Notes: a model not told the origin generated them from the letters alone. A stretch of DNA of 64,000 nt from Enterobacter hormaechei ATCC 49162 (GCF_001875655.1 NZ_MKEQ01000001.1:868001-932000); one strand, 5' to 3'; counted from the first letter of the stretch, positions 16,701 to 25,990 are shown. Made by a program: numbers and translations.

Positions 16701-16778
16701 ACCCTGTTGCTCCAGTGCCTGCAAAAAATTAAGCACCAGCTGAACGACGCCCGGTGCCTGAGAAATCTGTGGGATCAT
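13722..16778 (-). CDS. ydiJ: YdiJ, FAD/Fe-S D-2-hydroxyglutarate dehydrogenase
   Basis: 1018 aa from the ATG at 16778 (MIPQISQAPG), equal in length to E. coli YdiJ; the 21-codon upstream extension is not conserved. Domains: FAD-binding type 4 (TPRGGGTGTNGQALNQG near residue 90), FAD-linked oxidase C-terminal region with the metal-site HVDAG, a ferredoxin-like [4Fe-4S] motif CLACKACSTQCPIK, and a C-terminal CCG domain (VGCCGMAGTYG). E. coli YdiJ was reported to oxidise D-2-hydroxyglutarate. It forms an operon with menI. Confidence 0.93.
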   Translation of the reverse strand: MIPQISQAPGVVQLVLNFLQALEQQGFTGDTATDYADRLTMATDNSIYQLLPDAVVFPRSTADVALIARLASQDRFSSLVFTPRGGGTGTNGQALNQGIIIDMSRYMNRIIEINPEEGWVRVEAGVIKDQLNQFLKPYGYFFAPELSTSNRATLGGMINTDASGQGSLVYGKTSDHVMGVRAVLLGGDILDTQPMPVELAETLAKESTTSGRIYRTVLERCRENRELILDKFPKLNRFLTGYDLRHVFNDDLSQFDLTRVLTGSEGTLAFITEARLDITRLPKVRRLVNVKYNSFDSALRNAPFMVEARALSVETVDSKVLNLAREDIVWHSVSELITDVPDKEMLGLNIVEFAGDDAELIESQVSTLCQRLDELIAQGEGGVIGWQLCNDLSGIERIYAMRKKAVGLLGNAKGAAKPIPFAEDTCVPPEHLADYIVEFRALLDSHGLSYGMFGHVDAGVLHVRPALDMCDPQQEILMKEISDEVVALTAKYGGLLWGEHGKGFRAEYSPAFFGEQLYAELRKVKAAFDPDNRLNPGKICPPEGVDAPMLQVDAVKRGTYDRQIPIAVRASWRGAMECNGNGLCFNFDVKSPMCPSMKITSNRIHSPKGRATLVREWLRLLADRGIDPLKLEQELPEKRASLRRLIERTRNSWHANKGEYDFSHEVKEAMSGCLACKACSTQCPIKIDVPEFRSRFLQLYHTRYLRPMRDHLVATVESYAPLMARAPKTFNFFINQPLVRKLSEKHIGMVDLPLLSTPSLQRRLVGHRSANMTLEQLEALSPEQKAKVVLVVQDPFTSYYDAQVVADFVRLAEKIGYQPVVLPFSPNGKAQHIKGFLTRFAKTAQKTSDFLNRVAQLGMPMVGVDPALVLCYRDEYKQTLGDKRGDFQVLLVHEWLPAVLTQTAPQEVSGESWYLFGHCTEVTALPTAPAQWASIFARFGAKLESVNVGCCGMAGTYGHEAKNHANSLGIYELSWHQAMQRLPRNRCLATGYSCRSQVKRVEGNGVRHPLQALLEIMG

Positions 16779-16803
16779 TGCTGTCGACCCTAATGAGAAT
16801 AGT

Positions 16804-16819
16804 GTGAAATCGTTTGCGT
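16804..16819. promoter_or_regulatory. Possible PurR box between ydiJ and ydiK
   Basis: GTGAAATCGTTTGCGT matches 12 of 16 positions of the PurR consensus ACGCAAACGTTTGCGT, including the central CG. It is in the divergent ydiJ/ydiK promoter region. Not tested; could be chance. Confidence 0.4.
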
Positions 16820-16977
16820 TGTGTCTGGAAAGTTTTATCACATTTTTTTCTTATGTGCTTCGTAGAATTACGGGCAAAATCCGCCTGTCAAAAATCGCTG
16901 AAATCACTAATGATTAGAGAGAAGCGGTTTATATTCCCATCAGCCTTGCTGGTGTTCATTTAAGGAAAGTTTTGTTT

Positions 16978-18093
16978 ATGGTCAACCTTCGTCAGCCCAG
17001 GGATGTCGCGCAGATACTGCTATCGGTGCTGTTCTTAGCCATTATGATTATTGCGTGTCTGTGGATTGTTCGCCCTTTCGTGCTCGGATTTGCCTGGGCC
17101 GCGACCGTCGTCGTCGCGACCTGGCCTTTACTCTTACGTTTGCAGAAGCTGCTGTTTGGTCGCCGCGGCCTGGCCGTGCTGGTGATGACGCTGCTGTTAT
17201 TCCTGCTGTTCATCATTCCCATTGCACTGCTGGTTAACAGCCTGGTTGACAGCAGCGGCCCGGTTATTCGTGCGGTCACCAGCGGTGACATGACGCTGCC
17301 GGATCTCGCGTGGCTGAACAGCATTCCGGTTGTGGGCGCCAAACTGTACAGCGGCTGGCATAGCCTGCTGGAGATGGGCGGTAGCGCCCTGATGGCCAAA
17401 GTGCGACCGTACATCGGGACAACCACCACCTGGTTTGTGGGGCAGGCTGCGCACATCGGTCGCTTCATGATGCACTGTGCGTTGATGCTGGTCTTCAGCG
17501 CCCTGCTTTACTGGCGCGGCGAGCAGGTTGCGCTGGGGATACGTCATTTCGCCACCCGCCTGGCAGGTAAACGCGGCGACGCCGCCGTGCTGCTGGCAGC
17601 CCAGGCCGTCCGCGCGGTGGCGCTCGGCGTGGTGGTCACAGCGCTGGTGCAGGCGGTGCTTGGCGGAATCGGGCTGGCGATTTCCGGCGTACCGTATGCC
17701 ACCATTTTCACCGTCATCATGCTAATGACCTGTCTGGCACAGCTCGGTCCGCTGCTGGTGCTGGTTCCCTGCATCATCTGGCTTTACTGGACGGGGGATA
17801 CGACCTGGGGCACGGTGCTGCTGGTCTGGAGTTGCGTGGTGGGCACCATGGATAACGTGATTCGCCCGCTGCTCATTCGCATGGGCGCTGACCTGCCGCT
17901 GATATTAATCCTGTCCGGGGTGATCGGGGGGTTAATTGCCTTCGGCATGATTGGTCTGTTCATCGGTCCAGTGCTGCTTGCGGTAACCTGGCGACTCTTC
18001 TCCGCCTGGGTGCATGAAGTGCCGCCGCCGGGAACCGATCCGGACGTCATCTTAAGCGAACTTGAAGAGCTGGAAGATAAGAACGCGCAGTAA
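16978..18093 (+). CDS. ydiK: YdiK, AI-2E family inner-membrane transporter
   Basis: 371 aa, an AI-2 exporter/permease (UPF0118, AI-2E) family protein with about seven to eight hydrophobic segments: two near 12-55, one near 65-88, and a C-terminal group from about 155 to 345. The ATG at 16978 (MVNLRQPRDVAQ) is the conserved start; AAGGAA lies rather far upstream. The substrate is not known; other family members export autoinducer-2 or act as Na+/H+ antiporters. It is divergent from ydiJ and is followed by a REP element and the rprA gene. Confidence 0.92.
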   Translation: MVNLRQPRDVAQILLSVLFLAIMIIACLWIVRPFVLGFAWAATVVVATWPLLLRLQKLLFGRRGLAVLVMTLLLFLLFIIPIALLVNSLVDSSGPVIRAVTSGDMTLPDLAWLNSIPVVGAKLYSGWHSLLEMGGSALMAKVRPYIGTTTTWFVGQAAHIGRFMMHCALMLVFSALLYWRGEQVALGIRHFATRLAGKRGDAAVLLAAQAVRAVALGVVVTALVQAVLGGIGLAISGVPYATIFTVIMLMTCLAQLGPLLVLVPCIIWLYWTGDTTWGTVLLVWSCVVGTMDNVIRPLLIRMGADLPLILILSGVIGGLIAFGMIGLFIGPVLLAVTWRLFSAWVHEVPPPGTDPDVILSELEELEDKNAQ

Positions 18094-18101
18094 GAACGTA
18101 T

Positions 18102-18128
18102 GCCGGGTGGCGCTAACGCTTACCCGGC
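18102..18128. repeat. REP element after ydiK
   Basis: GCCGGGTGGCGCTAACGC followed by TTACCCGGC: a typical enterobacterial repetitive extragenic palindrome with an imperfect stem, directly 3' of ydiK. Confidence 0.85.
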
Positions 18129-18252
18129 CTACACTCTGTGCAGGAATACTTAAACGTTGCTAAACTATTTATTCTCTGCGCACTGGTCAGACCCGCCTTT
18201 TCCTGCCTAAAACCGTCATTCTGTTCAAGAAATCTTTACCTCCCTTTAACTA

Positions 18253-18297
18253 TTGAGACGAATCCGATCGACTCAAAATCCTGGCATGCCTACTATT
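18253..18297 (+). promoter_or_regulatory. rprA promoter with RcsB box
   Basis: TTGAGACGAATCCGATCG (18253-18270) closely follows the RcsB site known in front of E. coli rprA, and CTACTATT (18290-18297) is the -10 region. The Rcs phosphorelay would therefore induce RprA here too. The rest of the ydiK-rprA gap shows nothing else. Confidence 0.7.
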
Positions 18298-18302
18298 AAG
18301 AC

Positions 18303-18408
18303 ACGGTTATAAATCAACACCTTGATTTATAAGCATGGAAATCCCCTGAGTGAAACAACGAATTGCTGTGTGTAGTCTTTGCCCATCTCCCACGATGGGC
18401 TTTTTTTT
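18303..18408 (+). ncRNA. rprA: RprA small RNA
   Basis: 106 nt, nearly identical to E. coli RprA: it begins ACGGTTATAAATCAACA, includes the central GGAAATCCCCTGAGTG and ends with the terminator CCCATC-TCCCAC-GATGGG plus T8. RprA is an Hfq-dependent sRNA that opens the rpoS leader for translation and represses csgD and ydaM. Its regulators (Rcs) connect it to the ycgZ-ariR genes in the same window. The terminator T-run ends only 8 bp before the stop of the convergent GH3 gene. Confidence 0.96.
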
Positions 18409-18415
18409 ATCCTTT

Positions 18416-20791
18416 TTACGCCCGGGTCATGTCACAGCGACTGAGCATTCGCCACTCCCCCGCCAGCACCCGCGTCTCTCCGGTTACCTGTACCGTTACT
18501 GCCTCGCGAATATCCGCCGAGGACGCGCCAACCTGTAGCTCAAATTCCCCTGGCTCGACGATTCGCTTCCCGTCCCGGCGCGTGAAATTGAACATCTCTA
18601 CCGGCAGGGTAAAGGTCAGCGTGGCGGTTTCTCCTGGTGAAAGCGTAACGCGCTGGAACGCTTTCAGCTCCTGAAGCGGACGCACCTGCGTGGCGACCTT
18701 ATCGCGCACATACACCTGCACCACTTCACTGCCGCTGCGCTCCCCGGTGTTGGTGATATCGACGTTTAACACCACCTCTCCGCCGACCGGGACGCGACTT
18801 TCAGCCAGGCGGGCCGCGCCCCAGCTAAACTGCGTCCAGCCGAGACCGTAACCGAACGGGTAAAGTGCGCCAAAATGGAACGCAAACGGCGTGCCGCCGC
18901 TTTTCAGCTTGTGGTTGTAGTAGTACGGCATCGCCCCGGCGCTTTTCGGTACGCTCACGACCAGCCTGCCCTGCGGCTCCGCACGACCGGTTAAGACATC
19001 GGCAATCGCCCAGCCTCCTTCCTGCCCCGGCGCCCAGGCCAGCATCAGCGCGGCCACCTTATCTTCCAGCCCCTGAAGGTTATAAGGTCGCCCGCCCGTC
19101 ATGACGACAATCACCGGCTTACCGGTTGCCACCAGCGCCTCCAGCAGCTGTTGCTGCACGCCCGGCAGATCCAGCGAATCGGTATCCGATCCTTCCCCCA
19201 CGGTGCCGCTCTGGAATAGTCCGGCGAGGTCACCGACGCAGGCCACCACCACGTCACTCTCTTGCGCCGCGCTTACGGCGTCGGGGATCAGATCCGTGCG
19301 TTGTGAAACCGGCGACTGCTGCATCGGTTTACCGCCGCTGTCGCCAGGAAAGACTGGCGCGCCCGCCATCCGTTTTTCGATAATGTGACACCCTTTGGCG
19401 TAACGTATCTGCGATGCACCAAGATACTGTTCCAGCGCCGCGCGCGGAGTAGTCACCTGCGAGGTCTCTTCAACCATATCGCTGATGATCAGGTGCACCG
19501 GGAAGCTGTAGCCGCTCAGCAGCGCCAGCGGATCGTCTGCCGTTGGCCCCACTACCGCTACACGAGGTTTCCCGTTGAGGGGCAAAATGCCGTTGTTTTC
19601 CAGCAGCGTTATCGATTTTGTTGCCACCTCGCGCGCTACCTGCCGCGTCGCCTCATTCTGCAAATCAATACTGTCTTCGTCGGCGTACGGTTTTTCAAAC
19701 AGCCCGAGGCGGAATTTTTCACTCAGCACACGCGCCACAATCTCATCCACTTTCGCCATCGAAATAAGCCCACGCTCTACCGCTTCCGCCAGATGACGCG
19801 CGCAGTCATCTTTTGGCAATTCCACGTCCAGCCCGGCGTTAAACGCCAGCGCCGCTGATTCCGCGGGATCGTGAGAAACCCCGTGGTGCTGGTGCAGCAG
19901 GCTGACGCCGCCGTAATCCGCCACGATAATACCGTCGAAGCCCCACTGTTCACGCAGTACGGTGGTGAGCAGGAAGTGGTCGCTGTGCCCTGGCTGATTA
20001 TCAATGTCGTGATAGGCGGGCATCACCGAACCGGCGTTCGCCAGCTTGACCGCCATTTCAAAGGGCAGCAGGAAGGTATCGTTTAGCTCGCTGAAACCGA
20101 GATGGACCGGCGCATGGTTGCGCGCCCCTTCGCTGAAGGAGTGGCCGACGTAGTGTTTCAGGGTCGCCAGCAGATCGCGCTTATCACCCTGCAAGCCTTT
20201 GACGTAGGCGGTGGCCATCACCCCCACCAGCCACGGATCTTCACCGAAGGTCTCTTCCGTACGCCCCCAGCGCACGTCGCGGGAAACGTCCAGCACCGGG
20301 GCCAGCCCCTGTTGACACCCGACGGATCGAGCCTCTTTGCCGATCTGCTCCGCTGCGCGCTGTACCAGCGCCGGATCCCAGGTGGAACCGTAGTTCAGCG
20401 ACGACGGGAACAGCGTTGCATCTTTGCACAGCAGCCCCACCAGACACTCCTCATGAAACAGCGCCGGAATGCCGAGCCGGGTCTCCTCCATCATCATGCG
20501 TTGCAGACGGTTGGCGGCTCGCACGCCGGTTTTTGCATCCACAATGTGCGTGCCGAGCGGTCGGGTGATCTGGCCGACACCCAGCTTCAGCCGTTCGCTG
20601 AGGGACGCCTGTTCGCTCACACCGGCGAATTCATCGCTCAAATCGCTGCGCTCGCGATGGTTGCCATTTTCGTCGAGGATCAGCCAGTACGCGTGCATCT
20701 GGGCGAATTTCTCTTCAGGGCTCATACGCGCCAGTAAATCGGCGACACGCTCATGTACGGGACGTCCCGCGTCCTTATAGATAGCCGTCAT
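18416..20791 (-). CDS. Glycoside hydrolase family 3 beta-glycosidase
   Basis: 791 aa without a signal peptide, so cytoplasmic. The N-terminal GH3 barrel spans about 1-370 with the nucleophile Asp292 in IIVADYGG, KHYVGHSFSEG and GRTEETFGEDP motifs; the alpha/beta C-terminal domain (about 390-620) and a fibronectin-III-like domain (about 690-780) follow. Likely substrates are beta-glucosides or beta-xylosides brought in by the symporter encoded 3 bp upstream; the ribosome site AGGAGT overlaps the symporter stop codon. Exact specificity cannot be read from sequence. The locus replaces ydiL and following genes found at this place in E. coli. Confidence 0.9.
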   Translation of the reverse strand: MTAIYKDAGRPVHERVADLLARMSPEEKFAQMHAYWLILDENGNHRERSDLSDEFAGVSEQASLSERLKLGVGQITRPLGTHIVDAKTGVRAANRLQRMMMEETRLGIPALFHEECLVGLLCKDATLFPSSLNYGSTWDPALVQRAAEQIGKEARSVGCQQGLAPVLDVSRDVRWGRTEETFGEDPWLVGVMATAYVKGLQGDKRDLLATLKHYVGHSFSEGARNHAPVHLGFSELNDTFLLPFEMAVKLANAGSVMPAYHDIDNQPGHSDHFLLTTVLREQWGFDGIIVADYGGVSLLHQHHGVSHDPAESAALAFNAGLDVELPKDDCARHLAEAVERGLISMAKVDEIVARVLSEKFRLGLFEKPYADEDSIDLQNEATRQVAREVATKSITLLENNGILPLNGKPRVAVVGPTADDPLALLSGYSFPVHLIISDMVEETSQVTTPRAALEQYLGASQIRYAKGCHIIEKRMAGAPVFPGDSGGKPMQQSPVSQRTDLIPDAVSAAQESDVVVACVGDLAGLFQSGTVGEGSDTDSLDLPGVQQQLLEALVATGKPVIVVMTGGRPYNLQGLEDKVAALMLAWAPGQEGGWAIADVLTGRAEPQGRLVVSVPKSAGAMPYYYNHKLKSGGTPFAFHFGALYPFGYGLGWTQFSWGAARLAESRVPVGGEVVLNVDITNTGERSGSEVVQVYVRDKVATQVRPLQELKAFQRVTLSPGETATLTFTLPVEMFNFTRRDGKRIVEPGEFELQVGASSADIREAVTVQVTGETRVLAGEWRMLSRCDMTRA

Positions 20792-20794
20792 GTT

Positions 20795-22195
20795 TTACTC
20801 CTGTATTGCGGATTGGGTTGCCGGGCTGAGCTGCCCCGCATCGTTTCGAATATCGCGTTTGCTGGCCAGCTCCCGGGCGATAGTGTCCACAAGCCGGCTG
20901 TTAAGTTTGTAGATGGCAAGGAGTGCCACCATGCAGAGGAACAGCACACAGGGGATCAGGGTAAACAGGGCGTTGATGGTTGCGAGGACGTGAGGCGCCT
21001 GGTTTGCCTGTCCAGGCGCGTAATCCACCATGCCAAGCACCCAGCCGACCACCGCCCCACCCAGCGCCAGCCCAAACTTGATGGCAAACAGGGCGGTAGA
21101 AAAGACCAGCCCGTCCAGACGGCGGCCGCTCCGGTGTTCTTCGTAGTCCACCACATCGGAGAACATGGTCCATTGCAGGGGCGTGGTCAGGTTCTGAATA
21201 AAACTAAACACAATATTCAGACCGAATATCAGCCACACCTGCGAAGGGGGAATGAAGAAAATCAGCGCGCCAAAAATAACGAAGGAAATAATAGTCCACT
21301 GATACGCGCGAACGCGGTCAAATTTCCCCAGCAGGCGTTCAGATAATAATGCGCCGCTTAAGGATGCCACCATGCCGGAAACAATAAAGGCAAAGACCAG
21401 TTCCGGACGTAACAGAACATAGTTAACGTAATACATGGTCGCTGAGCCACGCGTTACGACGGCGGTTAACAGTAAAATATTAAACAAAAAAACAATTCGC
21501 CACTGACTGTTGCCAGCCAGCAGTTTTAAATCCGTCAGCATTGAGCCGGAGGTGTCATTGCGCGGAGAGTAACGCTCGCGGGTCATAAAGAAGCAGCAGA
21601 AGAATAAAACGATTCCCAGCAGCCCCATCAGGCTCATGGCATAGAAATAGCCTTTCTGCACATTACCCTGGCCTAATAAAGAGACCAGCGGCAGCGCGAT
21701 GACCGTGACAATCAACCCGCCGATAAACGACAGGCCAAAGCGCCAGGATTGCAGCGAGTGGCGCTCGCGTGGGTCGAGCGTCAGCGCGCCGGGCATGGCG
21801 CAGTAAGGGACGTTAATCGCGGAGTAGATCAGGCTCAGGATGGCATAGGTCACGCAGGCATAAACAATTTTTGCCGTCGCCCCGGCATCCGGTACGTAGA
21901 AGGTGATGAGGCAGCTCACGCCAAACGGAATGGCAAACCAGAGCAGCCAGGGACGAAAACGACCGTGGCGCGTCTGAGTACGATCCACCAGCGCGCCAAT
22001 GCACGGGTCGACAAACGCATCGACCACGCGCACCACTAAAAACATGGTGCCCATAATGGCCGCCGGTAAACCGAATACGTCCGTATAGAAATAAGCGAGA
22101 AATAACGTTGCCGTTTGCCAGACCAGCGCGCTGGCCATATCACCCAGGCCATAACCTATTTTATCTTTTGTACGTAATACAGAGGAGATTGTCAT
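20795..22195 (-). CDS. GPH-family glycoside:cation symporter
   Basis: 466 aa, 12 predicted membrane segments, of the glycoside-pentoside-hexuronide family (MelB, XynP, YicJ). Family features visible are KIGYGLGDMASALVW near the N-terminus, the cation-site region VDAFVDPCIGALVDRT and the loop RHGRFRPWLLW. It should import a beta-glycoside with Na+ or H+ for the downstream GH3 enzyme. Upstream (22196-22383) there is TTGTTA-16 bp-TAATAC on the minus strand as a possible promoter and a weak CRP-like sequence, but no regulator gene is adjacent. Beyond that lies the ppsA terminator. Confidence 0.9.
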   Translation of the reverse strand: MTISSVLRTKDKIGYGLGDMASALVWQTATLFLAYFYTDVFGLPAAIMGTMFLVVRVVDAFVDPCIGALVDRTQTRHGRFRPWLLWFAIPFGVSCLITFYVPDAGATAKIVYACVTYAILSLIYSAINVPYCAMPGALTLDPRERHSLQSWRFGLSFIGGLIVTVIALPLVSLLGQGNVQKGYFYAMSLMGLLGIVLFFCCFFMTRERYSPRNDTSGSMLTDLKLLAGNSQWRIVFLFNILLLTAVVTRGSATMYYVNYVLLRPELVFAFIVSGMVASLSGALLSERLLGKFDRVRAYQWTIISFVIFGALIFFIPPSQVWLIFGLNIVFSFIQNLTTPLQWTMFSDVVDYEEHRSGRRLDGLVFSTALFAIKFGLALGGAVVGWVLGMVDYAPGQANQAPHVLATINALFTLIPCVLFLCMVALLAIYKLNSRLVDTIARELASKRDIRNDAGQLSPATQSAIQE

Positions 22196-22383
22196 TGTTA
22201 TTTGCCTTTTTTATCAGGTTAAAACGTATTTCAACCAGTCGCGCATCAGCCCGAAGGCGGTACGCGGTAAGGCTCAAGTATTAGCAACGCTTTGCCCGCT
22301 AACAATTGTCTAAATTAACAGATAAATTATGATATTTGGTTTTTTGCTTTATTTGTGATGGTGAGCATATTCGCAGGAAAATA

Positions 22384-22415
22384 AAAAAGGCGAGGACAGA
22401 TATCCTCGCCTTTTT
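22384..22415 (-). terminator. ppsA terminator
   Basis: AAAAAGGCGAGGA-CAGATA-TCCTCGCCTTTTT: perfect 13-bp arms 16 bp after the ppsA stop. Confidence 0.95.
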
Positions 22416-22430
22416 CAGGTTATGCAGGTT

Positions 22431-24809
22431 TTACTTGTTCAGCTCTGCCAGGCTCAGCCAGGTTTGCACCACGGTGTCCGGGTTCAGGGAGAGGCTATCA
22501 ATGCCCTCGTCCATCAGCCAGGCCGCAAAGTCTTCATGGTCAGAAGGACCCTGACCGCAAATCCCGACATATTTACCCTGTTTCTTCGCCGCGCGGATGG
22601 CCATGGAGAGCAGCGCTTTCACCGCCTCGTTACGCTCATCGAACAGCTCAGAGACAACGCCGGAGTCGCGATCCAGACCGAGCGCCAGCTGCGTCATGTC
22701 GTTCGAACCAATGGAAAAACCGTCGAAATGTTCCAGGAACTGCTCGGCCAGCAGGGCATTGGACGGAATTTCACACATCATGATGATCTTCAGCCCGTTC
22801 TCGCCGCGCTTCAGACCCTGACGCGCCAGCTCATCCACCACCGCTTTCGCCTGATCCACGGTACGGACGAACGGGATCATGATTTCCACGTTGGTCAGCC
22901 CCATGTCGTTGCGCACGCGTTTTACCGCCTCGCACTCCAGCGCGAAGCAGTCGCGGAAGCTTTCCGACACGTAACGTCCGGCGCCACGGAAGCCCAGCAT
23001 CGGGTTCTCTTCTTCCGGCTCGTAACGTTCGCCGCCCACCAGGTTGGCGTATTCGTTGGACTTAAAGTCCGACAGACGCACGATCACGCGTTTCGGGTAG
23101 AAGGCCGCGCCAAGCGTGGCGATCCCTTCCGTCAGGCGTCCGACATAGAACTCTTTCGGCGAGTCGTAACCCTTCATCATCTCGCGGATTTCGTTTTGCA
23201 GTTTTGCGTCCTGGTCGTCGAACTCCAGCAGCGCACGCGGGTGCACCCCGATCATACGGTTAATAATAAATTCCAGACGCGCCAGACCCACGCCTTCGTT
23301 CGGCAGGCAGGCGAAGTCAAACGCGCGGTCCGGGTTACCGACGTTCATCATGATCTTCAGCGGCAGGTCCGGCATGGTATCCACGCTGGAGCTTTTCACA
23401 CTGAAGTCGAGGATATCGGCATACACATAACCGGTATCGCCTTCGGCACAGGAGACCGTCACGTTCTGGTCGTCCTTCATGCGTTCGGTCGCGTCGCCAC
23501 AGCCGACGACCGCCGGGATCCCCAGCTCACGGGCGATAATAGCCGCGTGACAGGTACGGCCACCGCGGTTGGTGACGATGGCAGCCGCTTTCTTCATGAT
23601 CGGTTCCCAGTCCGGGTCGGTCATGTCGGTGACCAGCACGTCGCCGGGCTGAATGCGGTTCATCTCGCTGATGTCGTGGATCACTTTCACCGGACCGGCA
23701 CCGATGCGGTGACCAATTGCGCGGCCTTCCGCGACAATTTTGCCCTGCGCGTGCAGGGTGTAGCGCTCCATGACCTGACCGCGTGAACGGACGGTTTCCG
23801 GACGCGCCTGCACGATAAACAGCTTGCCGGTGTGTCCGTCTTTCGCCCACTCGATGTCCATCGGACGACCATAGTGTTTTTCGATCTGCACCGCCTGCTT
23901 CGCCAGCTCTTCCACTTCGGCGTCAGTCAGGGAGAAGCGGTCACGCTGCTCCTGCGGCACATCTTCAATGGTGACCTGCTTACCATGCTCCTGGGTCGGG
24001 GCATAGATCATGCGGATTTTTTTCGAGCCCATGGTGCGGCGCACCACCGCCGGGCGATTTGCCGCCAGCGTAGGCTTGTGTACGTAGAATTCGTCAGGGT
24101 TCACCGCCCCCTGCACCACCATCTCGCCCAGCCCCCACGCGGAGGTGATAAACACCACCTGGTCGAAACCGGATTCAGTGTCGATAGAGAACATCACGCC
24201 GGAGGAACCCACGTCGGAGCGCACCATACGCTGCACGCCCGCGGAGAGCGCCACGCCGCGGTGATCATAGCCCTGATGGACGCGATAGGAGATGGCGCGG
24301 TCGTTGAACAGGGAAGCAAACACATGCTTCACCGCCACCAGTACCGCCTCATAACCCTGGACGTTGAGGAAGGTTTCCTGCTGTCCGGCGAAAGAGGCAT
24401 CCGGCATATCTTCCGCGGTAGCGGAGGAGCGCACGGCAAAAGAGGCCTGCGCGTCGTCAGCGGAGAGCTGGTTGTAGGCGTCGTGAATGGCTTTTTCCAG
24501 TTCCGGCTGGAAAGGTGTGTCGATGATCCACTGGCGGATTTGCGCGCCGGCTTTGGCAAGCTCGGTGACATCATCAATATCCGTTTTATCCAGCAGGTCG
24601 TAAATGCGCTGGTTTACACCGCTCTGGTCTAAAAACAGGTTAAACGCATCGGCGGTGGTGGCAAACCCGTTAGGTACGGAGACACCCATACCGGACAGAT
24701 TTGTAATCATTTCACCCAGGGAGGCATTTTTGCCCCCAACTCTGTCTACATCATTCATGCCGAGTTGGTTATACCAAAGCACCAGCGGTGACGAGCCATT
24801 GTTGGACAT
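22431..24809 (-). CDS. ppsA: Phosphoenolpyruvate synthase
   Basis: 792 aa, same length as E. coli PpsA, from the ATG at 24809 ([13 protein letters not shown]). It converts pyruvate + ATP to phosphoenolpyruvate + AMP + Pi, the first gluconeogenic step from pyruvate. N-terminal ATP-grasp pyruvate-kinase-dikinase domain (about 1-340), swivelling phosphohistidine domain with [11 protein letters not shown] (His421 by alignment) and C-terminal TIM barrel with CGQGPSDH. It is divergent from ppsR, which encodes its regulatory kinase/phosphorylase, and has a Cra box upstream. Confidence 0.98.
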   Translation of the reverse strand: MSNNGSSPLVLWYNQLGMNDVDRVGGKNASLGEMITNLSGMGVSVPNGFATTADAFNLFLDQSGVNQRIYDLLDKTDIDDVTELAKAGAQIRQWIIDTPFQPELEKAIHDAYNQLSADDAQASFAVRSSATAEDMPDASFAGQQETFLNVQGYEAVLVAVKHVFASLFNDRAISYRVHQGYDHRGVALSAGVQRMVRSDVGSSGVMFSIDTESGFDQVVFITSAWGLGEMVVQGAVNPDEFYVHKPTLAANRPAVVRRTMGSKKIRMIYAPTQEHGKQVTIEDVPQEQRDRFSLTDAEVEELAKQAVQIEKHYGRPMDIEWAKDGHTGKLFIVQARPETVRSRGQVMERYTLHAQGKIVAEGRAIGHRIGAGPVKVIHDISEMNRIQPGDVLVTDMTDPDWEPIMKKAAAIVTNRGGRTCHAAIIARELGIPAVVGCGDATERMKDDQNVTVSCAEGDTGYVYADILDFSVKSSSVDTMPDLPLKIMMNVGNPDRAFDFACLPNEGVGLARLEFIINRMIGVHPRALLEFDDQDAKLQNEIREMMKGYDSPKEFYVGRLTEGIATLGAAFYPKRVIVRLSDFKSNEYANLVGGERYEPEEENPMLGFRGAGRYVSESFRDCFALECEAVKRVRNDMGLTNVEIMIPFVRTVDQAKAVVDELARQGLKRGENGLKIIMMCEIPSNALLAEQFLEHFDGFSIGSNDMTQLALGLDRDSGVVSELFDERNEAVKALLSMAIRAAKKQGKYVGICGQGPSDHEDFAAWLMDEGIDSLSLNPDTVVQTWLSLAELNK

Positions 24810-24862
24810 CGAAACAATCCTTTTGTGATATTTGATCGGAGTAAGAAACACCTGACTACGTA

Positions 24863-24912
24863 TTTATACTGGCATATTTATTTCCGCTAAAAAAACGGTG
24901 AATCGTGTAAGC
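24863..24912 (-). promoter_or_regulatory. ppsA promoter with Cra (FruR) box
   Basis: On the minus strand TTTAGC (24886-24891), a 17-bp spacer and TATAAA (24863-24868) form the promoter. Just upstream, GGTGAATCGTGTAAGC (24897-24912) resembles the Cra site, one good half (TGAATCG) and one weaker half, in the place where Cra activates ppsA in E. coli. The remainder of the 335-bp ppsA/ppsR gap is A/T-rich and shows no gene. Confidence 0.65.
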
Positions 24913-25144
24913 AATTTAAATTTTCAACTTTTCGGACAGTTTCCCCGCACTCGCTAACCCGATGATTCCTATAGATTCCGGCAAAAACCATAGAAATAAA
25001 GCCGCTATTCGAAAAATGAAATCCACTTTTCAGGAAAATCAAAAACACCATTTCATTTTAAATTCAGATAAGTTCTTTGCTGTGAAATTAACTTTTTTAA
25101 TTTATGCTTTCAGGCAATTACGTACGCTATTCAGGGTGGATAAA

Positions 25145-25978
25145 ATGGATAATGCTGTCGATCGCCACGTTTTTTATATTTCTGATGGGACGGCGATTAC
25201 CGCCGAGGTGCTGGGACACGCGGTGATGTCGCAGTTTCCCGTGTCGATAAACAGCATCACGCTGCCGTTCGTGGAAAATGAGAGCCGGGCCAAAGCGGTC
25301 AAGGACCAGATCGACGCCATTTACCAGCAGACCGGCGTTCGTCCTCTGGTGTTCTATTCCATTGTGATCCCCGAGATCCGCAACATCATTCTGCAAAGCG
25401 AGGGCTTCTGTCAGGACATCGTGCAGGCGCTGGTCGCGCCGCTGCAAGGCGAGCTGAAGCTGGACCCGACGCCCATCGCCCACCGTACCCACGGGCTGAA
25501 CCCGGGCAACCTGACCAAATACGATGCGCGTATTGCCGCCATTGACTACACCCTGGCGCACGACGACGGGATCTCGCTGCGCAATCTGGACCAGGCGCAG
25601 GTGATTTTGCTCGGCGTGTCGCGCTGCGGTAAAACCCCCACCAGCCTTTACCTGGCGATGCAGTTTGGCATTCGCGCCGCCAACTACCCCTTTATTGCCG
25701 ATGATATGGATAACCTGGTGCTGCCCGCCGCGCTCAAGCCGCTCCAGCATAAGCTGTTTGGGCTGACCATCAACCCGGAGCGACTGGCAGCAATCCGCGA
25801 AGAACGTCGCGAGAACAGCCGCTACGCCTCCATGCGCCAGTGCCGTATGGAAGTCTCTGAAGTCGAAGCGCTGTATCGAAAAAACCAGATCCCCTGGCTG
25901 AACAGTACCAACTATTCAGTAGAAGAAATTGCCACCAAGATCCTCGATATCATGGGGCTGAATCGCCGCATGTACTAA
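25145..25978 (+). CDS. ppsR: PpsR, bifunctional PEP synthase regulatory protein
   Basis: 277 aa, from the ATG at 25145 (ribosome site AGGGTGG); a much longer in-frame opening from 24962 lies in non-coding, A/T-rich sequence. PpsR is a DUF299 serine/threonine kinase and pyrophosphorylase: it inactivates PpsA by ADP-dependent phosphorylation of a Thr next to His421 and restores it by Pi-dependent removal. The P-loop GVSRCGKT is at about residues 157-164. The 3' end overlaps the TrpR operator of aroH. Confidence 0.96.
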   Translation: MDNAVDRHVFYISDGTAITAEVLGHAVMSQFPVSINSITLPFVENESRAKAVKDQIDAIYQQTGVRPLVFYSIVIPEIRNIILQSEGFCQDIVQALVAPLQGELKLDPTPIAHRTHGLNPGNLTKYDARIAAIDYTLAHDDGISLRNLDQAQVILLGVSRCGKTPTSLYLAMQFGIRAANYPFIADDMDNLVLPAALKPLQHKLFGLTINPERLAAIREERRENSRYASMRQCRMEVSEVEALYRKNQIPWLNSTNYSVEEIATKILDIMGLNRRMY

Positions 25979-25990
25979 TATGCTAGTACA
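25971..25990. promoter_or_regulatory. TrpR operator of aroH, overlapping the ppsR stop codon
   Basis: TGTACTA-ATATGC-TAGTACA: perfect arms and the same total span as the trp operator core GTACTAGTTAACTAGTAC. It spans the ppsR stop (25976-25978) and is about 140 bp upstream of the aroH start. TATTAT at 26007-26012 is a possible -10 box. Confidence 0.8.

Noticed and set aside
18102-18128. Terminator of ydiK
   Set aside because: The stem is imperfect, has no T-run, and matches the REP consensus found again after aroH.
22422-23786. 454-codon open frame on the + strand opposite ppsA
   Set aside because: Antisense shadow of ppsA, composition rich in His/Arg/Val typical of reversed coding sequence, with no start signals.
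24962-25144. N-terminal extension of ppsR (61 codons)
   Set aside because: The sequence is A/T-rich, unlike the rest of the gene, is absent from PpsR, and the ATG at 25145 has a good ribosome site.
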